35,564 nucleotides of DNA, taken from a virus. The notes under the pieces were generated by a model. That model did no database searches. It was not told the origin of the DNA and saw nothing but the letters and a program-made list of their open reading frames with translations. Positions 13,563 to 20,126 of this stretch are shown one piece after another. Positions within the stretch are counted from its first letter, which is position 1, and the number at the start of each line of letters is the position of its first letter. Position numbers and translations under genes: made by a program. Location of the stretch: IMG/VR virus record IMGVR_UViG_3300044726_000205, positions 1 through 35,564 of that record. The stretch is one strand, 5' to 3'.

Positions 13563-13771
13563 GACGACCCCGATCCTGATTCGAGGGCCACGTCGCTCGG
13601 CCCGATTACCTTCCACGTGATGACTTCATATTCGCCACCATCCTCGCCCTCGATCGATGCAGGATCCGCGTCGCTAATTACCGCGAGAAGGATCTCTTCG
13701 AGCTCTTCGCGCTCGGCCGACTTGCCCGACGTTTTTTTCAATTCGACTTCGACGATCAACTTGATTTTCAT
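13559..13771 (-). CDS. Small acidic hypothetical protein (70 aa)
   Basis: The product has a beta-alpha-beta look: MKIKLIVEVELKKTSGKSAE, then REELEEILLAVISDADP, then EYEVITWKVIGPSD, and a Ser/Gly tail. The ATG has GGGGGA 8 bases upstream. No family is recognised. Its stop overlaps the tiny membrane gene downstream. Confidence 0.7.
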   Translation of the reverse strand: MKIKLIVEVELKKTSGKSAEREELEEILLAVISDADPASIEGEDGGEYEVITWKVIGPSDVALESGSGSS

Positions 13772-13776
13772 GGCAT

Positions 13777-14112
13777 CTATCCCCCGTTGGCGAAGAGCTC
13801 GCGCGGTTGCTCGGGGCCGAGATCGAACGGCGGCAGATTGATCCGCTCGTCCTGGTAAGCGGCGAGCAAGAGCGCGATGAATTCGGTCCCGTGCTCCTGG
13901 AGATACGCGCCCGCGATCTCCTCGGCCCGATCCTTTGCCTTGTAGCCGGTGACTTCGAGGCTCCATCCCGTGCGCTGGCCCGCGGGCGGCTTCGCCTCGG
14001 CGCGGAGCTCGACCACTGAATTGAAGCGAACGGTCGCGAGCAAGATCGGATACTGGCCGGCGATCCCGACCCATCCGAATTGCGTGACTCTAAACGGCCA
14101 TTCAGCTTGCAT
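13777..14112 (-). CDS. Hypothetical protein (111 aa)
   Basis: The chain is beta-rich in the first half (GWVGIAGQYPILLATVRF, LRAEAKPPAG, WSLEVTGYKAK) and helical after (RAEEIAGAYLQEHGTEFIAL). I place the start at 14112, preceded by GGAGACTCCA, a variant of the recurrent ribosome-binding box; an ATG at 14124 lies inside that box. Function is unknown. Confidence 0.65.
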   Translation of the reverse strand: MQAEWPFRVTQFGWVGIAGQYPILLATVRFNSVVELRAEAKPPAGQRTGWSLEVTGYKAKDRAEEIAGAYLQEHGTEFIALLLAAYQDERINLPPFDLGPEQPRELFANGG

Positions 14113-14314
14113 TGGAGTCTCCATCGAGTGAAGCCCACACGGTCAGCATTTCGCCGCATCCATCGCACACGCAACCGGGCGGGATTTCGTCGGGCTCGAT
14201 CTTGATGAAATCTTCCGCGGTCGGCGCGTCGGGTGCCGGCGGGCTCGTGATCGTATCCAGGTGGCAGGCGTCGCACGCGTATCCCCAACCGCCACCGATC
14301 GGGAATGCACTCAT
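14102..14314 (-). CDS. Small zinc-ribbon protein (70 aa)
   Basis: Two cysteine pairs, YACDACHLD (residues about 12-17) and CVCDGCGEM (about 48-54), frame a Pro/Asp-rich loop and an acidic segment (AEDFIKIEPDEIPPG). This is the classic layout of a small zinc ribbon. The ATG overlaps the upstream stop as ATGA. Role unknown. Confidence 0.7.
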   Translation of the reverse strand: MSAFPIGGGWGYACDACHLDTITSPPAPDAPTAEDFIKIEPDEIPPGCVCDGCGEMLTVWASLDGDSNAS

Positions 14315-14595
14315 GACTTCCCCCACCCGGAGACCGGGGAACAGAAGGGGCACTTGCCGGCCTTGAGACCCGAGCCGCACCCGCCGCACGCGGCCCCGCG
14401 GTCGACGAGATCGTCGAGCCGGATGCCGGCCGCGGCGAGCACGGCCGCGCGCTTCGCCTTCTCGCGGGCGCGGGCGTCGGCCTTGGCGGCTTCGGCGGCG
14501 AGGGTCGAGGGCGCCATCGCGCGCAAGTCGACGAGCGGGAGCACGAGCGTCGGGTTCGTGTCGACCGGCTCGACGTGTCCAGGAATCCGCTTCAT
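14311..14595 (-). CDS. Helical protein with C-terminal zinc ribbon (94 aa)
   Basis: The N-terminal third is extended (VEPVDTNPTLVLPLVDLRAM). It is followed by a long Ala/Lys/Arg helix (AEAAKADARAREKAKRAAVL) and a C-terminal CGGCGSGLKAGKCPFC ribbon. The arrangement suits a nucleic-acid or protein-binding adaptor. The ATG follows the preceding stop by two bases, with GAGGA upstream. No family name can be given. Confidence 0.7.
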   Translation of the reverse strand: MKRIPGHVEPVDTNPTLVLPLVDLRAMAPSTLAAEAAKADARAREKAKRAAVLAAAGIRLDDLVDRGAACGGCGSGLKAGKCPFCSPVSGWGKS

Positions 14596-14597
14596 GG

Positions 14598-14972
14598 CTA
14601 TGAGTCCTCCCGCGGCATCCAGGGGCCATCATCGCGGATCGAGTCCGCGCGGTAGTCGTGATCGTCGTCGCGTGAGCCGGCGGCCGGGAGTGCGTCGATC
14701 GCCGACTGGATCCGCTCGGCGAGCGGGGCGGTGTCGATTGCGAGCCGAAGCCGAACCTCGACCGCCTGCTCGTTCGCAAGGCATTCGGTCATGATCCGCT
14801 TATCGCGACGATCGAGCCATTCGATCATGTCCTGGAGTCGGTTGATTTCGGCGCGCTCGCCCGAGATACGCACGTCATCGAAGCGGCGCATGACCGCCTG
14901 GGTCGCCCGCAAGGTCCACGCTGCCCGGCGCGGGTAGCTCGTGTTGATCGACTCTCCAGGGATTCGGCTCAT
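14598..14972 (-). CDS. Helical hypothetical protein (124 aa)
   Basis: The 124-residue protein is mainly helical (TLRATQAVMRRFDDVRISGE, then INRLQDMIEWLDRRDKRIM, then VEVRLRLAIDTAPLAERIQ) with an acidic Asp-rich end. The ATG has GGGAGAGACCG upstream, a form of the recurrent ribosome-binding box. It is the first gene after sigma-54-like element B and probably heads a transcription unit. Function unknown. Confidence 0.7.
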   Translation of the reverse strand: MSRIPGESINTSYPRRAAWTLRATQAVMRRFDDVRISGERAEINRLQDMIEWLDRRDKRIMTECLANEQAVEVRLRLAIDTAPLAERIQSAIDALPAAGSRDDDHDYRADSIRDDGPWMPREDS

Positions 14973-15003
14973 CGGTCTCTCCCGTTTCGCTGCGCGCCCA
15001 TCG

Positions 15004-15038
15004 CGCAGACACCCCTATACATTGCAGGGGCCGTGCCA
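15004..15038 (-). promoter_or_regulatory. Sigma-54-like promoter element, copy B
   Basis: On the minus strand TGGCACG is followed in register by CCC, TGCAATG and GGGG, with the GG and GC dinucleotides 10 bases apart. This is the best match of the three copies to the -24/-12 consensus (TGGCACG, four bases, CTGCA). It lies 32 bases before the ATG at 14972. Confidence 0.7.
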
Positions 15039-15119
15039 CCCCTAACCCCTTGCGCCACCGTCCGGCGCCGGGCCCGCTCGGGCAATCCGCCGTTGCAGGC
15101 CGGGCGATCCGCCGATGTC

Positions 15120-15320
15120 TCATTCCGAGACCGTGGTTCGGAGCTCGTCGCGGAGTGCCGCGTGGCCGACGGCGAGCGCCGAGATCATGGTCGGGGCTTC
15201 GCCTTCGTCCAGTACATCGGGCGCAAACTTCGGCGGCCCTTCGCGCATGAGGGACCAGCGATACATATCGCTCGACGCTTCGTGCCAGGCCTCGACCCAT
15301 AGCTCTCGGTTCTTTTCCAT
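15120..15320 (-). CDS. Small hypothetical protein (66 aa)
   Basis: The product (MEKNRELWVEAWHEASSDMY, followed by RWSLMREGPPKFAPDVLDE and a helix) is unrecognised. The ATG has the recurrent box GGAGAATCCG. The frame is open upstream through the neighbouring frameshifted gene, but the box and a hairpin at 15341-15363 separate the two. Confidence 0.65.
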   Translation of the reverse strand: MEKNRELWVEAWHEASSDMYRWSLMREGPPKFAPDVLDEGEAPTMISALAVGHAALRDELRTTVSE

Positions 15321-15340
15321 CGGATTCTCCGGTTGCCAGA

Positions 15341-15363
15341 GCGGGGCCCCTTCGGGGCCCCGC
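15341..15363 (-). terminator. GC hairpin between two minus-strand genes
   Basis: Ten-base arms (GCGGGGCCCC and its complement) pair around a three-base loop. On the minus strand the hairpin comes 11 bases after the stop of the first gene of this strand block and 21 bases before the ATG of the second. With no T-tract it may be a partial terminator or RNA-stability element. Confidence 0.55.
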
Positions 15364-15373
15364 CTTGCGGTTG

Positions 15374-15644
15374 TTAGTTGTCCGACTCCATCACCACCGC
15401 CTCGACTTCGGTCGCATTCCGCCACGTCGCATCCCCGATGATCCGCGGATCGCAGAAGTATTTGAAAATCCGCTGCGAGTCCCGCCACTGCACGTTCTCC
15501 GGCCGCGCTTTGATCCTTGACCGCGTTCATGTAGTCGAGATGCGCGACCGGGTGATAGCTCCGGGTCGCTTCCGGGAGCGGGACGGCTGCGATCTCATCG
15601 GTCGAGGCATTCCATCCGCCCGCGTGCAACACCAGACCGTTCAT
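15374..15644 (-). CDS. First leftward gene; readable only with a +1 frameshift near 15510
   Basis: From the ATG at 15644 (GGAGAG site, 6-base spacing) the frame gives MNGLVLHAGGWNASTDEIAA, then ATRSYHPVAHLDYMNAVK. The sequence with good coding character beyond that point, ARPENVQWRDSQRIFKYF and ATWRNATEVEAVVMESDN, lies in the +1 frame and stops at 15374. The intact product would be about 90 residues. Its beginning resembles the N-terminus of some phage DUF932-type proteins, though much shorter. A one-base assembly error, mutation or programmed shift are all possible; a separate gene starting at GTG 15493 is less likely. Confidence 0.5.
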
Positions 15645-15755
15645 GTTGGACTCTCCAGTGTTGGGGTTGAGTGCCGGCGGGGGGCTTGTTGGTCGCCGTT
15701 CTCCGGGACCGGGGTTTTCACCCGGCGTCGCCCCGGCAGCCCCTCCCGCGTTCCC

Positions 15756-15790
15756 CGCCGACACCCCTTGCCATTGCGAGGGTCGTGCCA
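15756..15790 (-). promoter_or_regulatory. Sigma-54-like promoter element, copy C
   Basis: On the minus strand this reads TGGCACG, CCC, CGCAATG and GGGG in the same register as copies A and B. The -12 part is CGCA rather than TGCA. It is about 110 bases upstream of the first leftward gene (ATG at 15644). Confidence 0.6.
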
Positions 15791-15907
15791 GATTCTAGGC
15801 GGGCCCGATGTCCTTGTGCCGCAATGGCTTGGGTCAATCCTACCGCGGGGTCGAGCTCGGCCTCCCCTGCATTCCGCCCGTGCACCCTCGCAACCCGCAA
15901 CACCACT

Positions 15908-15935
15908 AGCCTAGCAGATTCACAAGAAAACGCAA
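15908..15935 (-). promoter_or_regulatory. Possible sigma-70-type leftward promoter
   Basis: On the minus strand TTGCGT (15930-15935) and TAGGCT (15908-15913) are 16 bases apart, acceptable -35 and -10 boxes. The region is locally AT-richer than the rest and lies in the divergent gap. The same -10 hexamer occurs in the rightward candidate. Confidence 0.45.
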
Positions 15936-15997
15936 CAGAATTCGGCGCGGCCAAGCCTGTGCTAGATAGAGACATCCACCGCATGCCTAAAAAACGC

Positions 15998-16027
15998 TTG
16001 CGAATCTGCTCAAGTTTGCGGTAGGCT
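15998..16027 (+). promoter_or_regulatory. Possible sigma-70-type rightward promoter for the early module
   Basis: TTGCGA (15998-16003) and TAGGCT (16022-16027) are separated by 18 bases and face the ERF gene about 100 bases downstream. A 9-base sequence in the spacer (GAATCTGCT) is repeated inverted beside the leftward candidate, which could be an operator pair. Confidence 0.5.
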
Positions 16028-16062
16028 TTTCTGGTCGGGGCGTGGAGGGGTCGGGTGGCTTG

Positions 16063-16104
16063 GGGGATTGCTGCTCGGAGCCGGGCCGCGCCCCGGCAAT
16101 CCCC
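16063..16104 (+). repeat. Inverted repeat in the leader of the early operon
   Basis: GGGGATTGC (16063-16071) pairs perfectly with GCAATCCCC (16096-16104) around a 24-base GC-rich loop. The second arm ends 11 bases before the ribosome-binding site at 16116-16119, so the structure may control translation of the first early gene or stabilise the mRNA. Confidence 0.6.
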
Positions 16105-16125
16105 TTTCCTCCCATGGAGAATCGA

Positions 16126-16929
16126 ATGGAAGACGTAACCGAGTCCGGCGCGATCGACCGGGCGGAAGCGGCGATCTCCGCGGCAAAGCGCGCCTTTGGC
16201 GAGCCCGAGACGATCACCGACTTTATCGCGACGCTCTCGTCGGCGCCGGCCGTGGTCGCGGATCGTTCCGACCGGATCGATCAACTGGCGATGGCGCTCT
16301 CGAAGGTCCAAGGCGCGCTCACGGCCGCCGAGCGGAACGCGTGGAATCCGCACTTCGAGAGCCACTACTCGGACATCGCTGACATCGTCGGCGTCGCACG
16401 CCAGCCAATGGCCGATAACGATCTCGCGTGGTGGCAGGACTTCGAACAAGATCGCCTCAATCCCGAGTGGATCACCTGCGTCACGACGATTGCGCACGGG
16501 CCGAGCGGTCAATGGAAAGTCTCGCGCTGCTCGACGTGTGTCACTCCAAAGGTCAAGCGGGGACAGTCGCCGCCGGCGGGATGGACTCCTGGCCCGCATG
16601 ACATCGCGGCCGGCCAGACCTTCGCCCGGCGGATCGGCTTCGCCTCGGCACTCGGGGTCGTGGCGGCCGGCGAGGACGACGACGGCAACGAAGCGGGCGG
16701 CAAGTCGGGCGAGATGAGCGAGCGGCAAGAGACGACCGACGCGTTCCTTGCTGACAAGCCCGAGCTCGCCGCGGCCTTCAAGGTCGAGCACCCGATCATC
16801 CGCGACATCTACGCGAAGCTCGGCCGTTACGGCTCGATCTCCGAGAAGCAAATCAAGTTTGTCATGGATCTCGCTGCCGAGCACGGTGGCCCAAACGACC
16901 TACGTGGACGAGCCCTACACACCGAATGA
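16126..16929 (+). CDS. ERF-family single-strand DNA annealing protein
   Basis: ERF proteins anneal complementary single strands in phage homologous recombination. The 267-residue product has the family core: LAMALSKVQGALTAAERNAW, NPHFESHYSDIADIVGVAR and the following MADNDLAWWQDFE, matching 'A...A......K...NPHFKSKYADL' of ERF members, at about residues 54-107. The C-terminus contains SISEKQIKFVMDLAAEHGG, a helix also seen after ERF cores. The ATG at 16126 follows GGAGAATCGA; ATGs at 16042 and 16114 are less likely. It is the first gene of the rightward operon and overlaps the next gene by 44 bases. Confidence 0.85.
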   Translation: MEDVTESGAIDRAEAAISAAKRAFGEPETITDFIATLSSAPAVVADRSDRIDQLAMALSKVQGALTAAERNAWNPHFESHYSDIADIVGVARQPMADNDLAWWQDFEQDRLNPEWITCVTTIAHGPSGQWKVSRCSTCVTPKVKRGQSPPAGWTPGPHDIAAGQTFARRIGFASALGVVAAGEDDDGNEAGGKSGEMSERQETTDAFLADKPELAAAFKVEHPIIRDIYAKLGRYGSISEKQIKFVMDLAAEHGGPNDLRGRALHTE

Positions 16930-17356
16930 GCGACTTCAGCCATTCAACGTCTCGGTCGAGGAATCGCGCGAGATGATGGATCTCATTCGGCGCGCGGGCG
17001 GGGACACCTATCGCGCTGGCGATCCGGAGAAGGGACCGAAGCACGCGAAGCTTCCGCAGTTGCTCGTCGACGAGCTCGGGCCGGGATATTCGATCGACTT
17101 TCCGCTCGCGATCTTGACGCGTGAGAAGTGGAACTATCTGCTCGAAGTGTTGCGCGAGTACGTGCGCATCAGTGGGACGGGGGCCGCTGGCGGAAAGGAT
17201 TCCGCTGGTTCGGGTGCGGGGAGCACTGTTGCGCAAGGGGAGTCCAGGATTCCCCCCGCGACGGGCTCGACACCTGGAACCAAGGCGGCCCCCCAGCCTT
17301 TCGTCCCGAAGCCCGCGAAGGCGATCGAGCCGATCGATGAGGAGATTCCATTCTAA
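16886..17356 (+). CDS. Hypothetical protein with SSB-like acidic C-terminal tip
   Basis: The 156-residue protein ends in EPIDEEIPF, very like the D/E-x-I-P-F tip by which single-stranded DNA-binding proteins recruit partners. The body (VSVEESREMMDLIRRAGG, then YSIDFPLAILTREKWNYLLE) is not an obvious OB fold. A Gly/Ala/Pro linker separates the body from the tip, again as in SSB. It lies directly after ERF, where phages often place an SSB. Translation starts at GTG (16886) inside the end of ERF. I call it SSB-like only for its tail and context. Confidence 0.6.
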   Translation: MAQTTYVDEPYTPNERLQPFNVSVEESREMMDLIRRAGGDTYRAGDPEKGPKHAKLPQLLVDELGPGYSIDFPLAILTREKWNYLLEVLREYVRISGTGAAGGKDSAGSGAGSTVAQGESRIPPATGSTPGTKAAPQPFVPKPAKAIEPIDEEIPF

Positions 17357-17733
17357 TGGCCGCCTACACCTGTACCTATCATCCCGAGCGCGGCGTGATT
17401 GACGAATACTGCCCGCTCTGCATTCAGGAGCACGAAGAGCGCCGGAACGCCGAGAGCATGACGGGCGATGAGCGCGCGGCCGAAGTCGCTCGGCTCTTTT
17501 CGGGCGTGCTCTCGCGGCCGTTCGAGATGATCCACAAGCGGATCCAAGAGCTCGTGGGGCGCCCGGTCTGGACGCATGAGCTCGGCCTCCGAGCGGACGA
17601 ATTGATCGAGGAAGCGCGCAGCCGGCCGCGAGACACGCCGATCAGCGGTGACGAGATTCGGGATAAAGTGATCGGCTCGATCCCGCCGGATAAGCCGGTC
17701 ATCGTCGTTCAACTTGATCCCGAGAACGAATGA
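17356..17733 (+). CDS. Hypothetical protein with N-terminal zinc motif (125 aa)
   Basis: The N-terminus AAYTCTYHPERGVIDEYC PLC gives C-x2-H and C-x2-C ligands about 15 residues apart, similar to the zinc motifs of the proteins at 3330 and 20119. A helical middle (DERAAEVARLFSGVL, then FEMIHKRIQELVGR) and a short strand end (KPVIVVQLDPENE) follow. The ATG starts in the preceding TAATGG. Function is unknown. Confidence 0.7.
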   Translation: MAAYTCTYHPERGVIDEYCPLCIQEHEERRNAESMTGDERAAEVARLFSGVLSRPFEMIHKRIQELVGRPVWTHELGLRADELIEEARSRPRDTPISGDEIRDKVIGSIPPDKPVIVVQLDPENE

Positions 17734-18122
17734 TGGACCGTGATCTCGCCATCGCGCGCGCGGTGCGCGATTACGTGTTCGAGTACATGATCCGCCGCGT
17801 GCCAGATAGCATCGAGCGCGGGTGGTGCAATGACGAGGCCATGCGCCGCATCGTTGATGCGGTCGACGGTTCGGAACCACCACCACGCGAGCGCGAGCGG
17901 GGGCGGCCGCTCGGCGGGGTGCCGGTCTACGCAACCGATGCCTTTCTTTTAGGGCTTGCGTCAAATATCGGTGATCTCGACCGGCTTGGTCTGGAGGAAG
18001 ATTTTCGCCAATCGCTGATCACCTGGATCGAGAGCATCACCGAAGTCATTGTCGATGCACGGAAGCATTGGCATTCCCCACTCCAGGATGGAGAGGAGAA
18101 GGATGAGGACCGAAGCCCGTGA
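17730..18122 (+). CDS. Hypothetical protein (130 aa)
   Basis: Unrecognised. The N-terminal third is helical and mixed-charge (DLAIARAVRDYVFEYMIRR), followed by a charged loop rich in Pro/Arg and a second helical region (LEEDFRQSLITWIESITEVI). It ends in an acidic tail. Two consecutive ATGs at 17730 and 17733 overlap the upstream stop. Codon third positions are less GC-rich than in its neighbours. Confidence 0.65.
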   Translation: MMDRDLAIARAVRDYVFEYMIRRVPDSIERGWCNDEAMRRIVDAVDGSEPPPRERERGRPLGGVPVYATDAFLLGLASNIGDLDRLGLEEDFRQSLITWIESITEVIVDARKHWHSPLQDGEEKDEDRSP

Positions 18123-18297
18123 GAATCGCCGCTCGATAGCGATCCTACATAAGATCGAGCGGCTACTCCGAGACGAGCCGGACGATACCGTGCGGCTCGT
18201 TCAGGTATTTGTGGAACAACTCCGCACGAGTAGGGCGGGCGCCGTAGGTGCCGCTCCAGACCGCGCGCGCCCGCGGGCGGAGGAGCCGGCAGCATGA
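18103..18297 (+). CDS. Small basic helical protein (64 aa)
   Basis: MRTEARENRRSIAILHKIER begins a basic amphipathic helix, followed by an acidic turn and VRLVQVFVEQLRTSRAG, then an Ala/Arg/Pro tail. The ATG has GGAGAGGAGAAGG directly upstream. It overlaps the preceding gene by 20 bases and the next by four. Function unknown. Confidence 0.65.
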   Translation: MRTEARENRRSIAILHKIERLLRDEPDDTVRLVQVFVEQLRTSRAGAVGAAPDRARPRAEEPAA

Positions 18298-18542
18298 CGA
18301 CGCGCTGCGGGACGTGCGACGCGCGCGTCATCTGGACCGTAAACTCGAAGAGCGGGAAGCGGATGCCGGTCAACGCCGATCCGGTTCCGAGCGGGAACGT
18401 CCGCCTCTCGGAATCCGTGGACGAGCGCGGGCGAAAAACCGTGCTCGCGTACGTGCTCGGCGCCAAGGATGCTCGCGAGGGCGTGCTCTACATCTCGCAC
18501 CACGCGACTTGCCCGCAAGCCGCGCAGCACAGGAGAAAGTGA
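18294..18542 (+). CDS. Small zinc-ribbon protein common in phages (82 aa)
   Basis: The chain starts with MTTRCGTCDARVIWTVNSK, contains KRMPVNADPVPSGNVRL and ends HHATCPQAAQHRRK. This CxxC, 'G.RMPVD..P...GN', 'H...CP.A...R+K' pattern is familiar from short uncharacterised proteins in high-GC phages. It likely binds one zinc ion through the CxxC and the H/C near the end. Role unknown. Its stop overlaps the next ATG (TGATG). Confidence 0.75.
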   Translation: MTTRCGTCDARVIWTVNSKSGKRMPVNADPVPSGNVRLSESVDERGRKTVLAYVLGAKDAREGVLYISHHATCPQAAQHRRK

Positions 18543-18820
18543 TGAGCTATAGCTACCCGGAAGAGCGTGCAAGGCTGTTTACCGAAGAGGGGCAAGCGAC
18601 GTTCATCGTTGTGCGCGATACCTGCCGGAAGCTGATCGAGAAGGCGGGCGCGTTCCAGTCGATAAAGGCCGGGCGGAATCTCAAAAGCTACGACTCGTAC
18701 ACGCTGCTTGCGTGCCTCGATCTTCTCGTGGAGCGCGGTGAGCTGCGCTACGTGCACGGGCCGGCGGGCGTGGCCGGGCAGGACTGGACCTTCATCGCGG
18801 GACCGAAATGGAGGGAATAA
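18542..18820 (+). CDS. Hypothetical protein, possible winged helix (92 aa)
   Basis: The 92-residue protein is helical at first (FIVVRDTCRKLIEKAGAFQS), then DSYTLLACLDLLVERGELRY and a beta hairpin with VHGPAGVAGQDWTFI. The last two parts look like the recognition helix and wing of a small winged-helix domain. DNA binding is inference. The start overlaps the upstream stop. Confidence 0.65.
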   Translation: MSYSYPEERARLFTEEGQATFIVVRDTCRKLIEKAGAFQSIKAGRNLKSYDSYTLLACLDLLVERGELRYVHGPAGVAGQDWTFIAGPKWRE

Positions 18821-19056
18821 TGGTCCCGCTTGAGGAATATCTCGCGCTCTCCCACGAGTATCTGCGGCTCCAATGGGTCTATTGGATCACGCTCGCGCTG
18901 CTCGGCCTCTCTACCGGCGCGCACTTCATCGCCTTCCGCGCTTACCGGAAGCAAGCCCGGACGATCGCCGAGCTTTACGTGATCAAAGCCCACTACGAGA
19001 AGGCGCTACGGCATGTCCGGGGAGACGTGGATAAGTCGGTGGAGAGCGGTGGATAA
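18820..19056 (+). CDS. Small single-pass membrane protein (78 aa)
   Basis: A short amphipathic start is followed by one transmembrane helix (WVYWITLALLGLSTGAHFIA) and a charged cytosolic tail (ALRHVRGDVDKSVESGG). The ATG at 18820 overlaps the preceding stop as TAATG with GGAGGG upstream; an ATG at 18808 is possible. Its last codons contain one of two DnaA-box-like sites and its stop codon lies in the second. Confidence 0.65.
   Translation: MVPLEEYLALSHEYLRLQWVYWITLALLGLSTGAHFIAFRAYRKQARTIAELYVIKAHYEKALRHVRGDVDKSVESGG
19026..19056 (+). other. Two DnaA-box-like sites, candidate replication origin
   Basis: Bases 19026-19034 (CGTGGATAA) and 19048-19056 (GGTGGATAA) each match the reverse complement of the DnaA box TTATCCACA at eight of nine positions. 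They are in the same orientation and 22 bases apart, about two helical turns. They lie directly upstream of the replication-protein gene. Confidence 0.45.
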
Positions 19057-19190
19057 GCGGTGCGGTGAATGTAGATCGAATCCGCTTGGAACGTGGCGCG
19101 CGGCGGGAGCATGATGCGGCCCGAAATAGCGAGGGCGGGTCTCCCTGCGAGGATCCCGCCCTCAACCCTTCCCGGAGGAAAGGGCCGCAC
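19057..19190 (+). other. Leader of the replication-protein gene
   Basis: This stretch continues the open frame of the replication protein back to GTG 19065, but the encoded residues are compositionally unlike the rest. It contains the 9-bp inverted repeat at 19131-19163, so I treat it as untranslated leader. Confidence 0.4.
19131..19163 (+). repeat. Inverted repeat upstream of the replication-protein gene
   Basis: GAGGGCGGG (19131-19139) pairs perfectly with CCCGCCCTC (19155-19163) around a 15-base loop. It lies 27 bases before the GTG at 19191. It may end transcription from upstream, regulate the replication gene, or be part of the origin. Confidence 0.55.
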
Positions 19191-20126
19191 GTGGACGAGT
19201 CTACCAGCCCACCCGCCAAGCGCAAGCCGAATGCGCGCGCCGGCAAGCCCCCCGCCTTCCAATTCTACCCGGCCGACTGGCTCGCCGATCTCCAGGTTCG
19301 CGCCATGACCCACGAAGAGCGGGGGGTCTATATCGACCTCCTCGCCTATTGCTGGAGGGAGGGTTCGATCCCGACCACGGTCCCCGATCTTGCCCGGCTC
19401 CTCTCCGCCAGCGAGGAGAACACAGCCCGATGGTGGGCTCGCGTCGGACCCCGATTCAACCCCGACGGAACTCATCGCCGATTGGACGCCGAGCGACGCA
19501 AGCTGCGCACGTTCTCGCGCCTCCAAAGTGAGCGAGCGCGCAAGCGATGGGATGCCGGAACCCATAACCAACAACCGGCGCAACAAGATCCCGGCATGGC
19601 TCCGGCATTGCCGTGGCAATCCCGAAACGATGCTCTGCATTCTGCATCTGCATCTGCAATACCCAGAGATGAACTACCAGGCAAGGCGACCGAAGGGAGC
19701 CTTAAGCGCGCGCGAGTGGACGATGCGATCGGCCCTCCGGGCCGGCCAGATCCGGACGCTCACGGGGGGATCCGGAGACTCCCGACCCCCGGCAAGAAAC
19801 CGATCCCGGCCGAGCTCCAGCGCGCGCTCGGCGTCCTGATCCGGAAGATCGAGGACTTCGACCGGAAGCTTCGGGGCAACGGGAAGCCGTTCGACGCGGG
19901 CGCGTGGTTCGGGATGGGGAGAAAAGAGAACCGAGACCCCGAGGCGATGGCCGACACCCTCGCCCAACTGATCGCCTTACTCCGGACGGGGAAGCGTCCC
20001 GACTCATGCTTCGCCTACTGCGAGGACACCTACGGCGAGAAGGAAGCCAACCGGGGGATGATGCGAGCCGAGGCCGAAAGCAAGAGCCGGCGTGATCCCG
20101 GCAGGGGGGAGCCGAAGATTGCCTAG
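19191..20126 (+). CDS. DUF1376-type replication protein
   Basis: Residues about 20-75 (FQFYPADWLADLQVRAMTHE, then ERGVYIDLLAYCWREGSIP) match DUF1376, an N-terminal domain of phage and prophage replication proteins that resembles a DnaD/Rep winged helix. The family usually has a variable C-terminal part that recruits helicase or loader; here it is a long polar linker followed by a helical region (AELQRALGVLIRKIEDFDRK). I place the start at GTG 19191 (AAGGG 6 bases upstream); an earlier GTG at 19065 adds residues with poor coding character. The DnaA-box-like pair and a hairpin lie just upstream. Confidence 0.7.
   Translation: MDESTSPPAKRKPNARAGKPPAFQFYPADWLADLQVRAMTHEERGVYIDLLAYCWREGSIPTTVPDLARLLSASEENTARWWARVGPRFNPDGTHRRLDAERRKLRTFSRLQSERARKRWDAGTHNQQPAQQDPGMAPALPWQSRNDALHSASASAIPRDELPGKATEGSLKRARVDDAIGPPGRPDPDAHGGIRRLPTPGKKPIPAELQRALGVLIRKIEDFDRKLRGNGKPFDAGAWFGMGRKENRDPEAMADTLAQLIALLRTGKRPDSCFAYCEDTYGEKEANRGMMRAEAESKSRRDPGRGEPKIA

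Noticed and set aside
15718-16884. Minus-strand open frame of 388 codons
   Set aside because: It is antisense to the ERF gene and spans the divergent promoter region; the plus-strand ERF motifs decide the matter.
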